Shown piece by piece: positions 31,698-43,883 of a DNA stretch of 64,000 nt. The notes under the pieces are model-generated. The model searched no databases. It saw only the letters and a list, made by a program, of their open reading frames with translations, and was not told where the DNA came from. The number at the start of each line of letters is the position of its first letter. The first letter of the stretch is position 1. The DNA comes from Gaeumannomyces sp. JS-464 (Eukaryota > Ascomycota > Sordariomycetes > Magnaporthales > Magnaporthaceae). A program made the translations under genes and the position numbers. The DNA lies in assembly GCA_002197995.1 (NCBI GenBank), contig NGZR01000005.1:3410001-3474000 (forward strand), given 5' to 3'.

Positions 31698-34600
31698 ATG
31701 CCTCAGCCCCAGATTGAGATGGACCTCCTTCGCCCGGCCGTCCTGGTGTCCCCAAACGAGACGACTCCCGGAGGATCGAGGCTGACAACTCCCGGAGGAT
31801 CGAGGCCGACAACTCCCGGCAGTGCCGTTTCGACGGGGCCAACCAGCGTCTCGTCTTCCCCCTGTCCCGACCCTGATGAGAAAGGAACACAGGCACAGCG
31901 CTCATCCCAGTCATCCCGTCATTTCGATCCCGTCTCATCGGAGCCCGACCAGGCCCTAGCTGTTCACCAGCCCGTCGCCAGGTTGCCTGTCACGACTCCC
32001 CAGATTTTGCTCTCGCAAAACTCTGCCGCGGAATCCGCAGATAACCCAAGCTCAGGAGCAAATCCAGTTGGACAGGCCTCCGCGGGCCATTCCGGCACCC
32101 CTGAGACCTCGGCGGCCCCGGTGCCTGAGCAATCCCCATCTCCTTTGGTGGCACACTCGGAACCGGATCTAGTGGCCCCAGACTCGATTCCTCTACCGGC
32201 TTCTCGTGAGACCACCCCGGGCATTGGAGACGATGGTCGTTCGCCAACGCCGCCCCTCGGCCTAGCCACCACACAGTCTTCACCGGGCTCCCCAAATATC
32301 GTCCCGTCGGATGGTGCCTCTCCCCCGCTTGGCCCAGAAGACTTGGAACCATCCAAGAAAACACCTGTCCAGACCGAGCCAGCTCCTGTCCAGCTACCTA
32401 GCCGCTCGGCTTCCCCCGACATTCCGGTGACCCGGTCTTCTCCTGCTAGCCGGGCTCCGACTCCTGCCCCGTCTCTCCCGGAATCCACTGCACCCGTTTA
32501 TCCTCCCTTCAACAACCCGTTCGAGTATACGCCATCAGAAGCCGCCAGAGAATGGGAGCGCAGGAAGCAGGAGAACGGCGAGACCAGCGATGTTATTGAT
32601 GAGCTCATGAATCTCGAAGGACTTGAAGAGGTCAAGAACCAATTCTTGGGCATCAAGTCCAAGGTTGATCTGTGTAATGAGCAGAGACGAGATCTCAAGC
32701 ACGAGCGGTTCCACATTGTCTTTCAGGGTAATCCGGGAACAGGTAAGTGCTCTCGGGGTGCGGCCTCTTCTAGCAAAATCATGCTGATACATGTGTATGC
32801 AAACAGGGAAAACGACGGTCGCTCGCCTGTACGGCAGTTTCCTATCCTCAGTCGGCGTCGTCGGATCTAGCTACATAAAAGAGACCTCGGGTGCTAAGCT
32901 TTGCACAAAGGGCGCGGGGGGTACCGTGAGAATGTTTAAGAGGATGTTACGAAGCAACAAAGGTGGGACCCTCTTTGTCGACGAGGCATACCAGCTGACC
33001 GCGCCATACATGGAAGGCGTGGGACGGTCGATCCTCGATATCATCCTCACAACCATGGAGAACCACATCGGCAAGCTTGCTGTTGTCTTTGTCGGCTACA
33101 AGGATGAGATGGAGTCGCTCTACGAGCACAACCCGGGCCTCTCCAGCCGCATTCCCCATTGCATGAACTTTTCCGACTTCAGCGACGCCGAGCTTTGCAA
33201 GATCCTCGTCGACGGCATCAACAGGCAGTACAACGGCAAAATGAAAGTCGAAAACGGCATGGACGGACTGTACATGCGCATCGCCATCCGCCGTCTCAGC
33301 CAGGCCCGTGGTAGCCGCGGTTTCGGTAACGCCCGAGAAGTCAACAACCTGCTCGCCAAGATTGCGAATCGCCAAACGCGGCGCATTGCAAAAGAGAAAA
33401 GGGAAGGCAAGCAACCGGATCCTCTTCTGTTCTCCAAGGAGGACATGATCGGCTTCGAACCGTCACAAGCGGCAGCGCAGAGCCCGGCATCAACTGAGCT
33501 GCAAAAGCTCATCGGGCTCGAATCGGTAAAGAAGAGCGTCCAGAGCATGATTCGAATGACGCAGCTTAACTATCGGCGCGAACTGCATGAGCAGAAACCT
33601 CTTCAGTTTTCTCTAAACCAACTGTTCGTTGGCGCGCCAGGGACAGGGAAAACCACCGTCGCCAAATTGTATGGTCGGATCCTGGCGGACATCGGGCTCC
33701 TGAGTCGAGGTGACGGTATGACTGCTTATACTTAGTTGCGTTTAGTACTCTTCTGTAGACCGCTGCTAACCGTCTTTCCTCTGCAGTCGTATTAAAGACC
33801 CCAGCCGATTTCATTGGTGAGTGTCTGGGCAAGTCCGAGGCCAAGACGAAAAAGATTCTCGAGGCGACGGTCGGCAAGGTCTTGGTTATCGACGAGGCCT
33901 ACATGCTCGACGCGGGCGACGCCAACAAAGAGCAGGACAAGTTCAAGACTGGGGTCATAGATACCCTGGTCGCTATGATCCAAGGTGTTCCTGGCGAAGA
34001 CCGCTGCATCATTCTCGTGGGCTACGAGGACAGAATGAGCACAATGTTCCAGAACGTCAACCCCGGACTGTCGCGACGATTTCCCGTGAACACACCTTTC
34101 CGCTTCGAGAATTTCGACTTGCGTCAGCTCCAGCAGATAATGCGGAAGAAGATGGGCGAGCAGGATATCGAGGCCACGGCACAGGCGCTCGAGACAGCCT
34201 CGGATGTTTTGGAGCGAGCCCTAATGCGCCCCAATTTCACCAATGCCGGAGAGGTCGACGCCGTCCTCACCATTGCCAAAAGACACTACGAGATGAGGCA
34301 GGCGGCTATGCCCGTGGGCGAACAAGCCTTTGATGGCAAACTTGAGCCCGAGGACTTCGACAAGGACCATGACAGAGGCACCCGAGAGGGTATCGACAGC
34401 CGTCGGGAGCTGCGAGGCCGAGTGCACGATAGCATCATCGAGAAGCTGGCCGGCTACCAGGCTCGTTCCCTTGGTGCCAGGAGGCAAGGCCTCAAGCCAA
34501 GGGAACACGTCCCGACAAACTTTGTGTTCAAGGGGTTCCCAGGTGCGTTCAGGATCATTCCTACTTCTATCCACCCTCTCATGTCGAGCTCAAGGTTCTT

Positions 34601-35983
34601 TTATTTTGCATAGCAGGATCCCAGGAGCTAACACTCTTTCTACGGCAAATGTTTAGGCACTGGGAAAACCGTCACAGCGCAGCATATGGGCAAGATATTC
34701 TACGACATGGGTTTCCTGGCCACCCCAGAGGTCATCGAAGTCTCGGCTACAGACATGCTAGGCCAATACGTCGGCCAGACGTGCCCCAAGACCCGAAAGG
34801 TGCTAGAAAAAGCGATCGGCAAGGTCTTGTTCATCGACGAAGCCTGGCGCCTAGTATACGGTCAGTACGCCGCCGAGGCGGTCGACGAGATCATCCAATT
34901 TCTCGCCAAGCCGTCGCATGCAGGAAAGATGGTGGTCATACTTGCTGGCTACAAACATGACATGCACCGCCTGATGACACTGCACCCTGTGCTCTCGGGC
35001 CTCTTTCCGGAAGAGATCGCCTTCGGAAATCTTTTGCCCCAGGAGTGCATCAGCCTGCTGCTTCGAGATCTGGAGAAGAATCAGATCGCCACGCAAGGCG
35101 ACTTCTTGCGCGACGCTTCGAGCGGGGAATACACCAAGGCCATCCGTCTCTTCCAAGCACTGCAGGTTGTCCCAGGCTGGGGCAACACACGCGACGTCAA
35201 GTACCTAGCAAAGCAAATTCTCGGAAAATTCCTCGAGTTGTCCGGACCAGAGCGTCAAAGCAACCGCACGGTCACTGTCCAGCAGGTCCTGCAGTGCCTT
35301 ATGGAGCTCATCATTCAGCGGCGAGATCGATGCCTGGCGCCGGCCGCCAGCGCGAACGTCGCCTTGGCATCGCAGCCGCCCGTCGCCCCGGCATTTGCTG
35401 CGCCCCAGCAAGCGCCACCGCAACCCGCCGCCGACACGTCGATCGACACTGCGGGGGCCGCCAGCGTGGCCAGCAACGCCAACAGAGCCACCGGTCATGT
35501 CCACACCCAAGCCAGAGGCCAGCGTCATCATGACCATCAAGACCCCCTGGGATCAGGCGACCCGGCCGACATCTGTGTCCGTACAGGCCATGGACACGGG
35601 GCTCCCGCGATCCGTGAGGCCGGCGCATCCGACGCCGACTGGACTCGGGTCCAGGCGGCGAAGAAGCAGGCACTCGAGGTCCAGAGTCAACGCGACAAGC
35701 AGATCAAGAAGCTCAAGCGGGACCTATCGGCGGCCACGACAGCGTTGGCAAACGCCGGCGGGGCGCCTCAGGCGGGGATGAGCTCAGCGCGCGCTGCGAT
35801 AGGCTCCGGAACGAACTAAGTGCCCTCCAGAAGCTGAGGCAGGACGAGGAGAAACTCCAAAATGCGCTGCAGTCGATGGGCCGGTGCGTCTATGGGTACG
35901 CCTGGACACAAGAGGCGGGAGGGTGGAGGTGCGAGGGAGGGACGCATTTCGTGGCGGATCTGGAACTTATGGGACGTACTTGA
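31698..35983 (+). CDS. SpoVK/CbbX-like triple AAA ATPase
   Basis: Exons 31698-32742, 32807-33715, 33787-34542, and from 34657. The first three introns (64, 71, 114 bp) each fall in or beside a conserved block. The N-terminal third is Pro/Ser/Thr-rich and probably disordered. Three AAA modules follow. The Walker A motifs are PGTGKTTVARLYG, PGTGKTTVAKLYG and PGTGKTVTAQHMG, and the Walker B motifs are LFVDEAYQL, LVIDEAYML and LFIDEAWRL. Modules 1 and 2 have the arginine motif (GLSSRIP, GLSRRFP); module 3 has SGLFPE and lacks it. After module 3 come a low-complexity linker, a coiled coil (KKQALEVQSQRDKQIKKLKRD) and, in another frame, a C-terminal Gly/Cys/Trp-rich tail ending at TGA 35,981. The tail suggests a single-base loss near 35,750; without it the protein stops at 35,819. 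Function in fungi is not settled; AAA proteins of this group remodel protein complexes. Confidence 0.8.
31764..31819 (+). repeat. 24-bp tandem repeat coding TTPGGSR
   Basis: Two and a third copies of ACTCCCGGAGGATCGAGGCY plus GACA in the disordered N-terminus of the AAA ATPase. It keeps frame (24 bp, eight residues), so copy number could vary without breaking the protein. Confidence 0.8.
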
Positions 35984-36796
35984 ACCTGTTACGTACTTCC
36001 TTGGTAGTTCTTCCTCTCTCTCCTGGCCACAGTATCTCGACTATGATATTATTCGTGCCTCCGCCACTTGGCCAGACCCCCAGAGCAGAACCTTCAATTA
36101 ACAGACCTCAGATTTTCTTTTTGGCTCAGCCACCGCTGACGATCCGCTCGTTGATACACCGCATGATTCTGAACACATCAAGCGCTTTTGCTTGCCGCTT
36201 GTTAGCCTCAGAATCATGTTGTTGCGAAGTAATCAAAGGGGCACGAAGTGAATATAGAGGATTAACCTACATCCCTAAAGAACAATAAGGAATAAATAGA
36301 AGGACGGAAGGCCCTCCGGCTTTACGCAGCTATACGGGCGGGATGAATTGGTAAAGAGCTGGTATAATTAGCATAGATCAGATACGATATAGCACTTGAT
36401 GTGCATCCGTGACGACGGCGACCTCCGTGATACATATTTTGAGGCTGCTGCAGTCCCGAACTATCACTCCTCATGCGATACATGTTGTGGAAGTGGCCTA
36501 CCAAGCGGCTGAACCTAATAATATTTACTTCGCCATTTACACTTGCGAAACCTTGGTAAAAGTTACTTTCAAGTGCGATCCAACTTTCAGGAACGTTTCC
36601 AAGTCCAAACATGGTCCCAATATTCAAAGTTTCAGTTTTCGCAGACAAGTGAACAAGTTTGCATGAAAACAGTTCAACCCCTTTCAGGCAACAATTCCGC
36701 TCTGTGCCAGTATCCATAACCCCAAAGGCTTTGCGAATATTCAGATCATCAGAGCATCCAACCCTTTCGAAGCCGCTGGTACTGAGCTCACCCAAG
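35984..36796. other. Intergenic between the AAA ATPase and small secreted protein genes
   Basis: No supported gene. It contains the 3' side of the ATPase gene and the promoter of the next gene. Short frames on both strands have no recognisable features. Confidence 0.5.
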
Positions 36797-37233
36797 ATGG
36801 TTTGCCCCTGGAAGAAGCTGTGCCTCGTGTTTGTGGCCTTTGCCGTTATTGTGGCTGCCCAGACCAACGGTACCACACTCGCGACCGTGTCTCTAGCCAG
36901 GGGCAGCAGCAGCAACATCATCACGGCGCCCGTGGTCACGATGCAGACCATCACGACCAAGGTGGCTACATCTACCTCTACTGTCACACCGAAGCCAGCC
37001 CCCACGCCTTTCAACCCGTCGACGAAAGAGTGTTATGACCGCTGGGATCTCTGCCGCGGCGCGTGCCTGATATGGTCCTGGTTTACGATGGGCATTACTT
37101 GCTGTAAGTCTCATCTTGCTGCGAACGAGCCAGCTTCTAATGGTTTGGTCCGCAAATGGAGTTTGTGGAGAGAATTCCTGCTAACTTTCTAATTGAAGTC
37201 AAATGTCTTTCGGACCAGCACTGCCGTCTTTGA
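36797..37233 (+). CDS. Small secreted cysteine-containing protein, 113 aa
   Basis: Two exons, 36797-37103 and 37199-37233, joined by a 95-bp GTAAGT...GAAG intron; total 342 bp, in phase. The start is the ATG directly before a signal peptide (VCPWKKLCLVFVAFAVIVAA); an in-frame upstream ATG at 36,659 would bury it and is less likely. The mature chain begins with a Thr/Ser-rich, likely O-glycosylated stretch (TSTSTVTPKPAPTP). It ends in a compact six-cysteine module (ECYDRWDLCRGAC, ITC, KC, HC). The last four residues after the intron add two of the cysteines, which supports the splice. No named family. A secreted or wall-associated effector-like role is inference. Confidence 0.72.
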
Positions 37234-39238
37234 TTAGTAGTTATCAAACTGGCACGCAAGTTGTGGACATATGTCGATACAGGCGGATTTCATTTCCTAT
37301 TTCTTTTTCTATTTCTCTATTTATCCGCATTCGAGACGTCATGTTGCTTCTCCGCAGATGCTCTCCGTCCACCCACTGAGGACTTTCTGTGGAGAATCGA
37401 GAGACAGCTGCGATAAAGGCAGGCACAAGGAGACGGGACGGGGCGGGCTGGACATCAAACTCGGGCGGCCTTGGATGTCGGGTGGGATGGTGGAATTCGA
37501 CGATCAGATGCGCAGCCTGCATCAGAGAGGACCCGGAAACCGGGTCGTGGTCTCAACCCACCCCTAAGAATCTCCATTATGCAGGGTCAAAAAACACCGC
37601 TCATTGGCCCGCTGCATCCCGCTTATTTGCGGTGGGAGGAAGGCTGGGATGCGGGATGCACGCCATTTTGACGCTCGTCGTTCTCATTGGCTCCTTGGTC
37701 CCCAAGATTTCGACACATTCGACCGAAGGCTGGCTGAGGCGCCTTGCCCGGACACTCATCACCCACCATTGCTCGCCAAGAACGCTGGCTCAGTGCACAG
37801 GACCAAATGGTCTGACCGGAAACGCCCCTTTCATACTATTACTCTCTGCATGCTCCACTCGGGATGCCCTTCCTTCAGGGAACACGGGCCCGATGGTTGC
37901 TTTGCAGGAGATCCAGCGGAATGCTTTCCGTCACCCCCGATTATCTAGGCATATCGCCGATCACGATTTCGCCAATCGCTCTCACCTCCTTGTCGTTCAC
38001 GCGAGCTCCAGCCTCTGACCAGTGCCGACCCCCCAAAGCGTCAACTGCAGCATGGAAAACAGCGATGTGGAGGTTCCCGCTGCACTCGGTTTTGATACGA
38101 TCATCAAAGGGACAAGCTAGGATCATATCATGTACTCATCTATGCAGCTGAATACGTACTACGCGTTCCCATGCGTGCTTTTGTTCTGTCAAATATGATT
38201 ACAGCCATATTCAGGAACTATTGAGATTTTCAGCCTGCTCGATTGGTCCATAATTAGTTCATATCTGGGTACCTGACTTCCTCTAAAGTCAGCCCTGGGG
38301 AACGCTTTCCTGATTTATAATCATTATAGTGAAATGGGAGAAAGTAGTCTAGAACGAGCGTGACTGGGGATCACCCTCTCCACGACCCAGATAAACGGTG
38401 ATAGTCACAGAGGGATAATCTCGCTAGATCCCGGTAGGGATGCAGCTCGCCCGGGAGAAGTGGGGGATCGTGGGGGCCTGGAAAGGCTGAGAACGCGTAA
38501 TCATCCACTACCGTCAACTCGATTCGCTGGGATCAACATCACCAACACTTCAAGCATCACACTAGTGGGCTTACCACTCGCTAATTATGGCTTCTCTGAC
38601 GTAAATATGTGTAATCCGTGAGTGTATTCAGCTCAAGATCACCAGGCCTATCTGCCTTGCTTGACGGGGCTGACCGGCCTGCCGAGAGCACCCCCTGGAG
38701 CTGCCAGTCCGAAGCAAGCAGGATACGTATTCTTAGCATACACGCTACCCATCAACAGGAGTCCGTGGTTGGTTGGCTGCAGCCAGCTCTCTCCCTCACC
38801 CTTGCCTGAGGTCCATCATAGGCTGGGGTGCTAACGATGGCTCCCGATCATGATCACCACCAACACACACCCGTAGCCTTCCACATTTTTTGGATCGACT
38901 AATTGTGATGAGAAAACGCCGACGATGACAGCTGAGGTGAGTTAGCGCGTCGGCTACTGGTGCTCATCTGGCTGGGTCCAGTCTGTGAGTGACAAGTAAT
39001 CAAAGTATGACCTGAAGCCTTGCCTGGATGGCATGTAGGGGAGTCGGTGGAAAGGACCAAAGGCATTGGGCTCTCGTGTAGATAAATAACTGAGTAGTTT
39101 ACTCCCCTGACGACTCATCTTCCACCGCGGATCACAGCACAGAACCTCCAGCTCTACTATCATTGAGAGTCATATCACCTTTCCCTCTTCTCTCAAGGTC
39201 GCCACCTCCCGTGACTAGACGCGGTCAACATCGTCAAC
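37234..39238. other. 2-kb intergenic region
   Basis: Overlapping chance frames only (up to 209 aa at 37,389-38,018) without domains or splice support. The right end is the promoter and leader of the terpene cyclase gene. Confidence 0.5.
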
Positions 39239-40844
39239 ATGAGCGCTCGCAGTCCGCTTCGCCAGCCCACCAACCTGGCCGTCACTCTTCCCGACGAGGA
39301 TGTTGGGGCTAGAGTGCTCGCCAAGCTCAAAGGGCACACACTCCATGTGCCAGACCCCCTGCCCCTGTACTCGAGCGTGCCGTTCGGCTTCAACCGGCAC
39401 TACGCACGGCTGGGGCGCAAGGTGGACGAGATCTTGGCAGGGCTTGGCCTCAACTCCAAGTCCCTCAGGAAGGCCAAGATCATCGACGTCGCCTATCTGA
39501 CCTGCGCGTGGGTTGCAAGCTCCCCATGGCCTACTACCGCTGTCCACATTGCTATGACTGCTTTCTCCCAGGCCACGACCTTGCGCTTACCATGCACCCT
39601 TCTTTCTCAACTTCAGGCAATTTCCCCTCGCAGACTGGGACGCCGTCTTGGTCTTCGCCCACTACGCCATTTGGATCTTCCTCTGGGACGACGAGACGGA
39701 TCAGGAGCTCCCCAGCCGCGCCCAAGCGGGCAACCCCGCCCCGGCCGCTCCCACCATCGCCTCCGACACGAGCCTCGGCGACGCCTATCGCGCGCAGTCG
39801 CTCCTCTACATCGGGCACCAGCTGGGCCTCCACGACGACGGGGAAGGCCGCCGCTGCGGCTGCCACGACGTTCTCGGGACGGGCGCCGACGGCGAGCTCG
39901 CGCCCCCGACGTCCGTGTCGGGCGTCTTCGCCTTTGTGGGGCCCCAGCTGCGCGCGAGGTGCGACCGGGGCGAGGTCGCGCGCTTCTGGGAGCAGATCCG
40001 CAAGTACATGGCCGCGACGGCGGTCGAGCAGGAGATGCGTCTCGTCGGCCGGTTCCCCAGCCTCGAGGAGTTCTTCCGCATGCGCTGCTTCTCGGTAGGC
40101 GTACTCATACATACGTCTTTGGCTGTGTAAGTGGCCCTCGGCTCGTCTCAAACAACCCCTGAGCCATAACAGGGCATAGCATGAGGGAAAGGGGAATAAA
40201 GATGTAGAAGCTGGACTGACCGGGGAATTCTTGCATGCAGGATGCGGTTTGGCTGTGCGGCAACAGTCAGCATGTCTGGCCTTGACGAATCCATCCAGGA
40301 GCAGCTCAACATCATGCAGGACGGAATCAACGAGAACCTTCTGGTGTAAGAGCCTGGCCGTCCGAATATCCCCTACTCGAGCATCACGCTGACATTCAAC
40401 GAAGGATGAACGACATCTTTTCACTCAAGAAGGAGCTGGTAAGCGAAGAAGCCAGCCACCCCACGTGCACAAATTACCTCCTGCGAAACAGATTGCTAAC
40501 GACAAACCCGACCCCCATACCAGGCCGAGGGCACACTGATCAACATGATCCCGCTCGCCGTCGCCGAGTCGGACGCCAGCGGCCAGCAGGGCGTGGTCGC
40601 GGCCACGACCGGGGCCGTGGCCCAGTTCGAGGAGACGACGCGCGTCGTCGTCAAGGCCGGGGCCGCGGTCCGGCGCGAGATCCGGTCCCGGCGGCAGCCG
40701 CCCGGGCATGCCGAGTCCGCCGAGGCTTACACGTCCTGCCTCGAGCTCCTGCTCCACGGGTCGCTCAACTGGACGCTCCACACCGATCGGTACGGCGTCA
40801 AGGACTTTATCCAGGATGACGGCTCGCTGGCCATCGTGCTGTGA
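39239..40844 (+). CDS. Class I terpene cyclase (sesquiterpene synthase type), 412 aa
   Basis: Five exons: 39239-39507, 39617-40126, 40241-40345, 40405-40438, 40524-40844. All four introns are GT-AG, and lengths sum to 1,239 bp (413 codons), so the model is consistent. The first metal-binding motif is DDETD at residues 114-118, inside IWIFLWDDETDQE. The second (NSE) motif is NDIFSLKKE at 297-305, with N297, S301 and E305, built across the intron 3 junction and the tiny 34-bp exon 4. A C-terminal RY pair (DRYGVKD, about residue 392) is present. These are the landmarks of fungal cyclases that ionise farnesyl diphosphate to sesquiterpenes. The product cannot be told from sequence. No P450 or transporter gene is adjacent within the window. 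It appears intact. Confidence 0.88.
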
Positions 40845-41157
40845 TGGGGTGCCATGGGGCTCAGTGTTTTCCATCGGCCTCGCTTGCCAGCCTTTGGGGT
40901 GGAAAAATGGGGTGGAACGTGGTGGATATAAGGTTGACTGGAATGTGCGGCTAGCAGGAGTACCGTCATATTCCAACTCAATTTTAGACTAGGGTTAATT
41001 AGGGACCTAAGTAGGTAGTTATGGTTGATGCCAGGGTTTCGGCCGGGCGGATACCTCGCTGATTTCGGGCAGATTGTTTATGGAAATAACCGGACACAGC
41101 TTATAATATTCTATCACCAGATACTCCGATGTTCTATCATCAAACACGCTAACGCTA
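40845..41157. other. Short intergenic region between convergent genes
   Basis: Contains the two 3' ends of the terpene cyclase and the glycosyltransferase-like gene. A TTAGGGACCTAAGTAGGTAGT stretch near 41,000-41,020 belongs to the recurrent CCTAGGTA-type motif family. No gene seen. Confidence 0.5.
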
Positions 41158-42190
41158 TCAAGGCTTGGGGCATCTCTCTCGCACCGCTTTAACTCGCGCC
41201 ACGCTAATGCCAGAGACTTTCCCCGTTGCGGAATGTCCAACGGCCATCCAAGGGCTCAAGTGACACTCTTTCTTCTCAGGCTCGTAGGTCCAGGCGAGGC
41301 ACCACCTCCGGCCCAAACACGCGTCCTGGCAGCTGATCGCGGCTGGGGAATTCTTCAAGGTGGACGTGGCCTCGTCCAGGCCCCCGACGTAGTCCCAGTC
41401 GTTGCGCGTGTGGGACTCGGCGCCGGTTTTGAACGCCTCCTTTTCGCCAAAGATGTCCCACACGTCCCACCAGGTCGCGGCCCTGGTCAGCGGGCCAAAG
41501 CTGGCGGCGACCTTGCGCATCACGTCGCCCGTCTTGAGCGCGTGGAAGCCGACGAGCAGCGAGCAGACGCGGTCGGCGCGTATCTTGGCCGACCAGGGGT
41601 CCTCGCCGTTAAAAAAGCGCTTATTCCTTTCTTGGACGTAAACGCCGATTTTGTTCAAAGTGACGCCCAGCAGCCAATCGCCCAGCCGCGCCGTCGTGGA
41701 CGCCTCGTGGTTGCCGGCCCCGACGGCCTGGCGGTGCTTGCGGAAGAGATGGTCCATGGCACCCTGCGACACCATGAAATTGGATCCCCCGTGAGCAAAA
41801 CGGCCAGTCCAATGGCCCTCTGCGTTCCCCAAGTAGTGCAGCTTGCTGGGGTCAAACTGCTGGAGCAGCTGTTTGGCTGAGGGTAACATCATGTACGAGT
41901 CGTGTCTGCCATTACGTACCACTTCTCATTAGGCCACCGATTGTACGCCATTTCCAAGCTCGAGACAAACTGCAGCACAGGCGTGAGTTAGCGTTTCTAG
42001 TCTGGTTAGGGTTCGAGTGGTCGCAGATAGATTGCCAACATCTCGCGTCAAGTAGAACAGTCGACTGAGTGAGCCCGAGACACACCTTCATGATATCCAA
42101 CTCGTATCCAAACTCCTTGGTGTAACGGTCCAGCCGCTCAGTGTCCCCGGCGGCCAAGGCGTCCTGGAAATCATGGCACAGAGGTCTGGC
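41158..42190 (-). pseudogene. GT31-like glycosyltransferase, broken at the DDD motif
   Basis: The long downstream frame (41,905 down to 41,158) encodes the second half of a fungal GT31-type enzyme: SYMMLPSAKQLLQQF, HYLGNAEGHWTGRFAHGGS, GDWLLGVTLNK, HALKTGDVMRKVA. It ends in a four-cysteine apple/PAN-like tail (CQDACLGRRWCLAW, CHLS). Upstream, 42,178-41,910 gives CHDFQDALAAGD, then an intron (42,085-41,970), then FVSSLEMAYNRWPNEKWYVMAD in a different frame. The two halves would join as the catalytic DxD run if one base were present near 41,904, so a single-base deletion has destroyed the motif, or the assembly is wrong there. The N-terminal membrane anchor expected of the family was not found. 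These enzymes add sugars in the Golgi. Confidence 0.6.
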
Positions 42191-43883
42191 GCGCCGTGAG
42201 TATGCGCCGTGGCGAATGGACGAACGGGACGAGCAGCATCGGCTTGACGAGATTGCAGGAAAGAAACGACGCTCGCGAGCAAAAGTGGGATGTGTCGATT
42301 GAAGCCATGGTCGCGTCTGACAGGGCTTGGCAGCTGGGTCGTCCTCACGTGCGCTCGCTTTCGACCCCTGAATCGATTTCTGGGTGCGAGATGGATGCGG
42401 TGTGATTCTGGCTGGGATCACCCACATCCAACCAGAGATGCAGGGGTTAGTATTTTCCTGGGCTGGCCCTCCGTCGTCCACCAATACAATTAGTCCCAGG
42501 CGCAGCCACGATCTTGAGGCGGCCTCTCTCTGTCTCCGCCACCAACGCCTGAGCCGAGGCGTGGCTTGGTCGGTTTCGCAAACCGCCTCGTCGCTTCTAT
42601 GTCGGCGTCGGTGACCCTGTGACCTTGAAGGCAGTCAGACAAGTCTCCGGTTGAGGTCTGCGGAAGATTCAACACCCCGAACCGCCGGCCTGGCTCCCTG
42701 GGTTGGTCTGAAGGTCTAGGCTCTGCCGCGCCAGTCGGGAAGCCTCCACTCTTAACCTGCGCCACGCCCGGTTTCCGACGAACAAAGATGGGACCACGGG
42801 ACTCATCAGCGTGGGGGATTGGACCCATGGACACCGGAGCATCCAATCCAAGACATGGTGGACATCAAATGGCCGCTGGCGTGGGTGGCATGCCGCGCCA
42901 CCTGTGGCATCTTGGCCTCCCGCTCGTCCCGCGACGCCACCGCGGTGGCCTCCAAATGGGTGTTGCCAGGGTTTTCGCTTGCGATCAAGGGTTCAATGTG
43001 TTGGGCGACTGATGCCAGGTGACGTAGCTGGCGCTTTCAAATGCCAAGGTGGCCAGCGCATAGGAGCCCAGCACACAACACCAGACGGCGCAATTACGTT
43101 TGTGCCTGCGCAAGATTGTCCCAGAACCCGGGCCAGAGGTGAGCTAAATCGACTGCACAGCCTTCCGGATCCGACTAGACCGGCAAATAATCCAAATACA
43201 CATTCGCACATGATGCCTGTCACCGCGAGCTGCAATTGAGGTGGCCAGGTCAAGTGTTACTCTGCCTTTTTCACGCCCCGTATTGGACCTACTAAGCCCA
43301 GCTGTGCCCGCGCTCCCTCCCTTGCTCCTTGCATTGTGCATCTGCAAGCGAACAGTGTGGACGGTGAGAAAGGAAGAAAAAAAAAAAGGGAAGGGGGGGG
43401 GGGGGGGCCGGCGGCACGCCAAACAAAAGAACGATTCTCAGCAAATCGATTAAAAGAGGCGTCTAATAAGACTCAAAAGCACAGCCACACTAAAGGCAAA
43501 TCTCGTTCCATTGATCCCCCAAACCAACGCCGCACAACAGAGACCTATTTGTTCGTCCTAGGCCCCAGTCACGGAAGAACAAAAGAGTCGTGCCACCAGA
43601 CCTCCTGCCATTCATTTTCTCCTGCAGCCACTGTACAAACAATGAACGCAGCATCTGACCCGCCTTCTAGTAAAGCGGCGAGTCGCACCGCTCTCCGGAA
43701 GAGCACCTTTGGGTCCTGCAAAAGAGGCATCTTATTCTCCAAGCCAGGACAGCAAACAACAAAGCAACAGAAGGGCAGAAAGAGAGGCAGACAAGAGAGA
43801 AGGGGAAAAAGAAATATGGCGGTCGACAGCTATTCCAGGATTCCCACTCCGGCACCACGCACCTGGTGATGGTCGCCAACGCC
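42191..43883. other. Intergenic, with a G15 run
   Basis: No supported gene. At 43,393-43,407 there is an uninterrupted run of 15 G, preceded by an A-rich tract. The A/G purine-rich stretch spans about 43,368-43,407. Overlapping frames on both strands are without domains. Confidence 0.5.

Noticed and set aside
37389..38018. 209-aa plus-strand frame
   Set aside because: No signal peptide, domain or splice support; codon usage unlike neighbouring genes.
39552..40424. 290-aa minus-strand frame
   Set aside because: Antisense shadow of the terpene cyclase exons.
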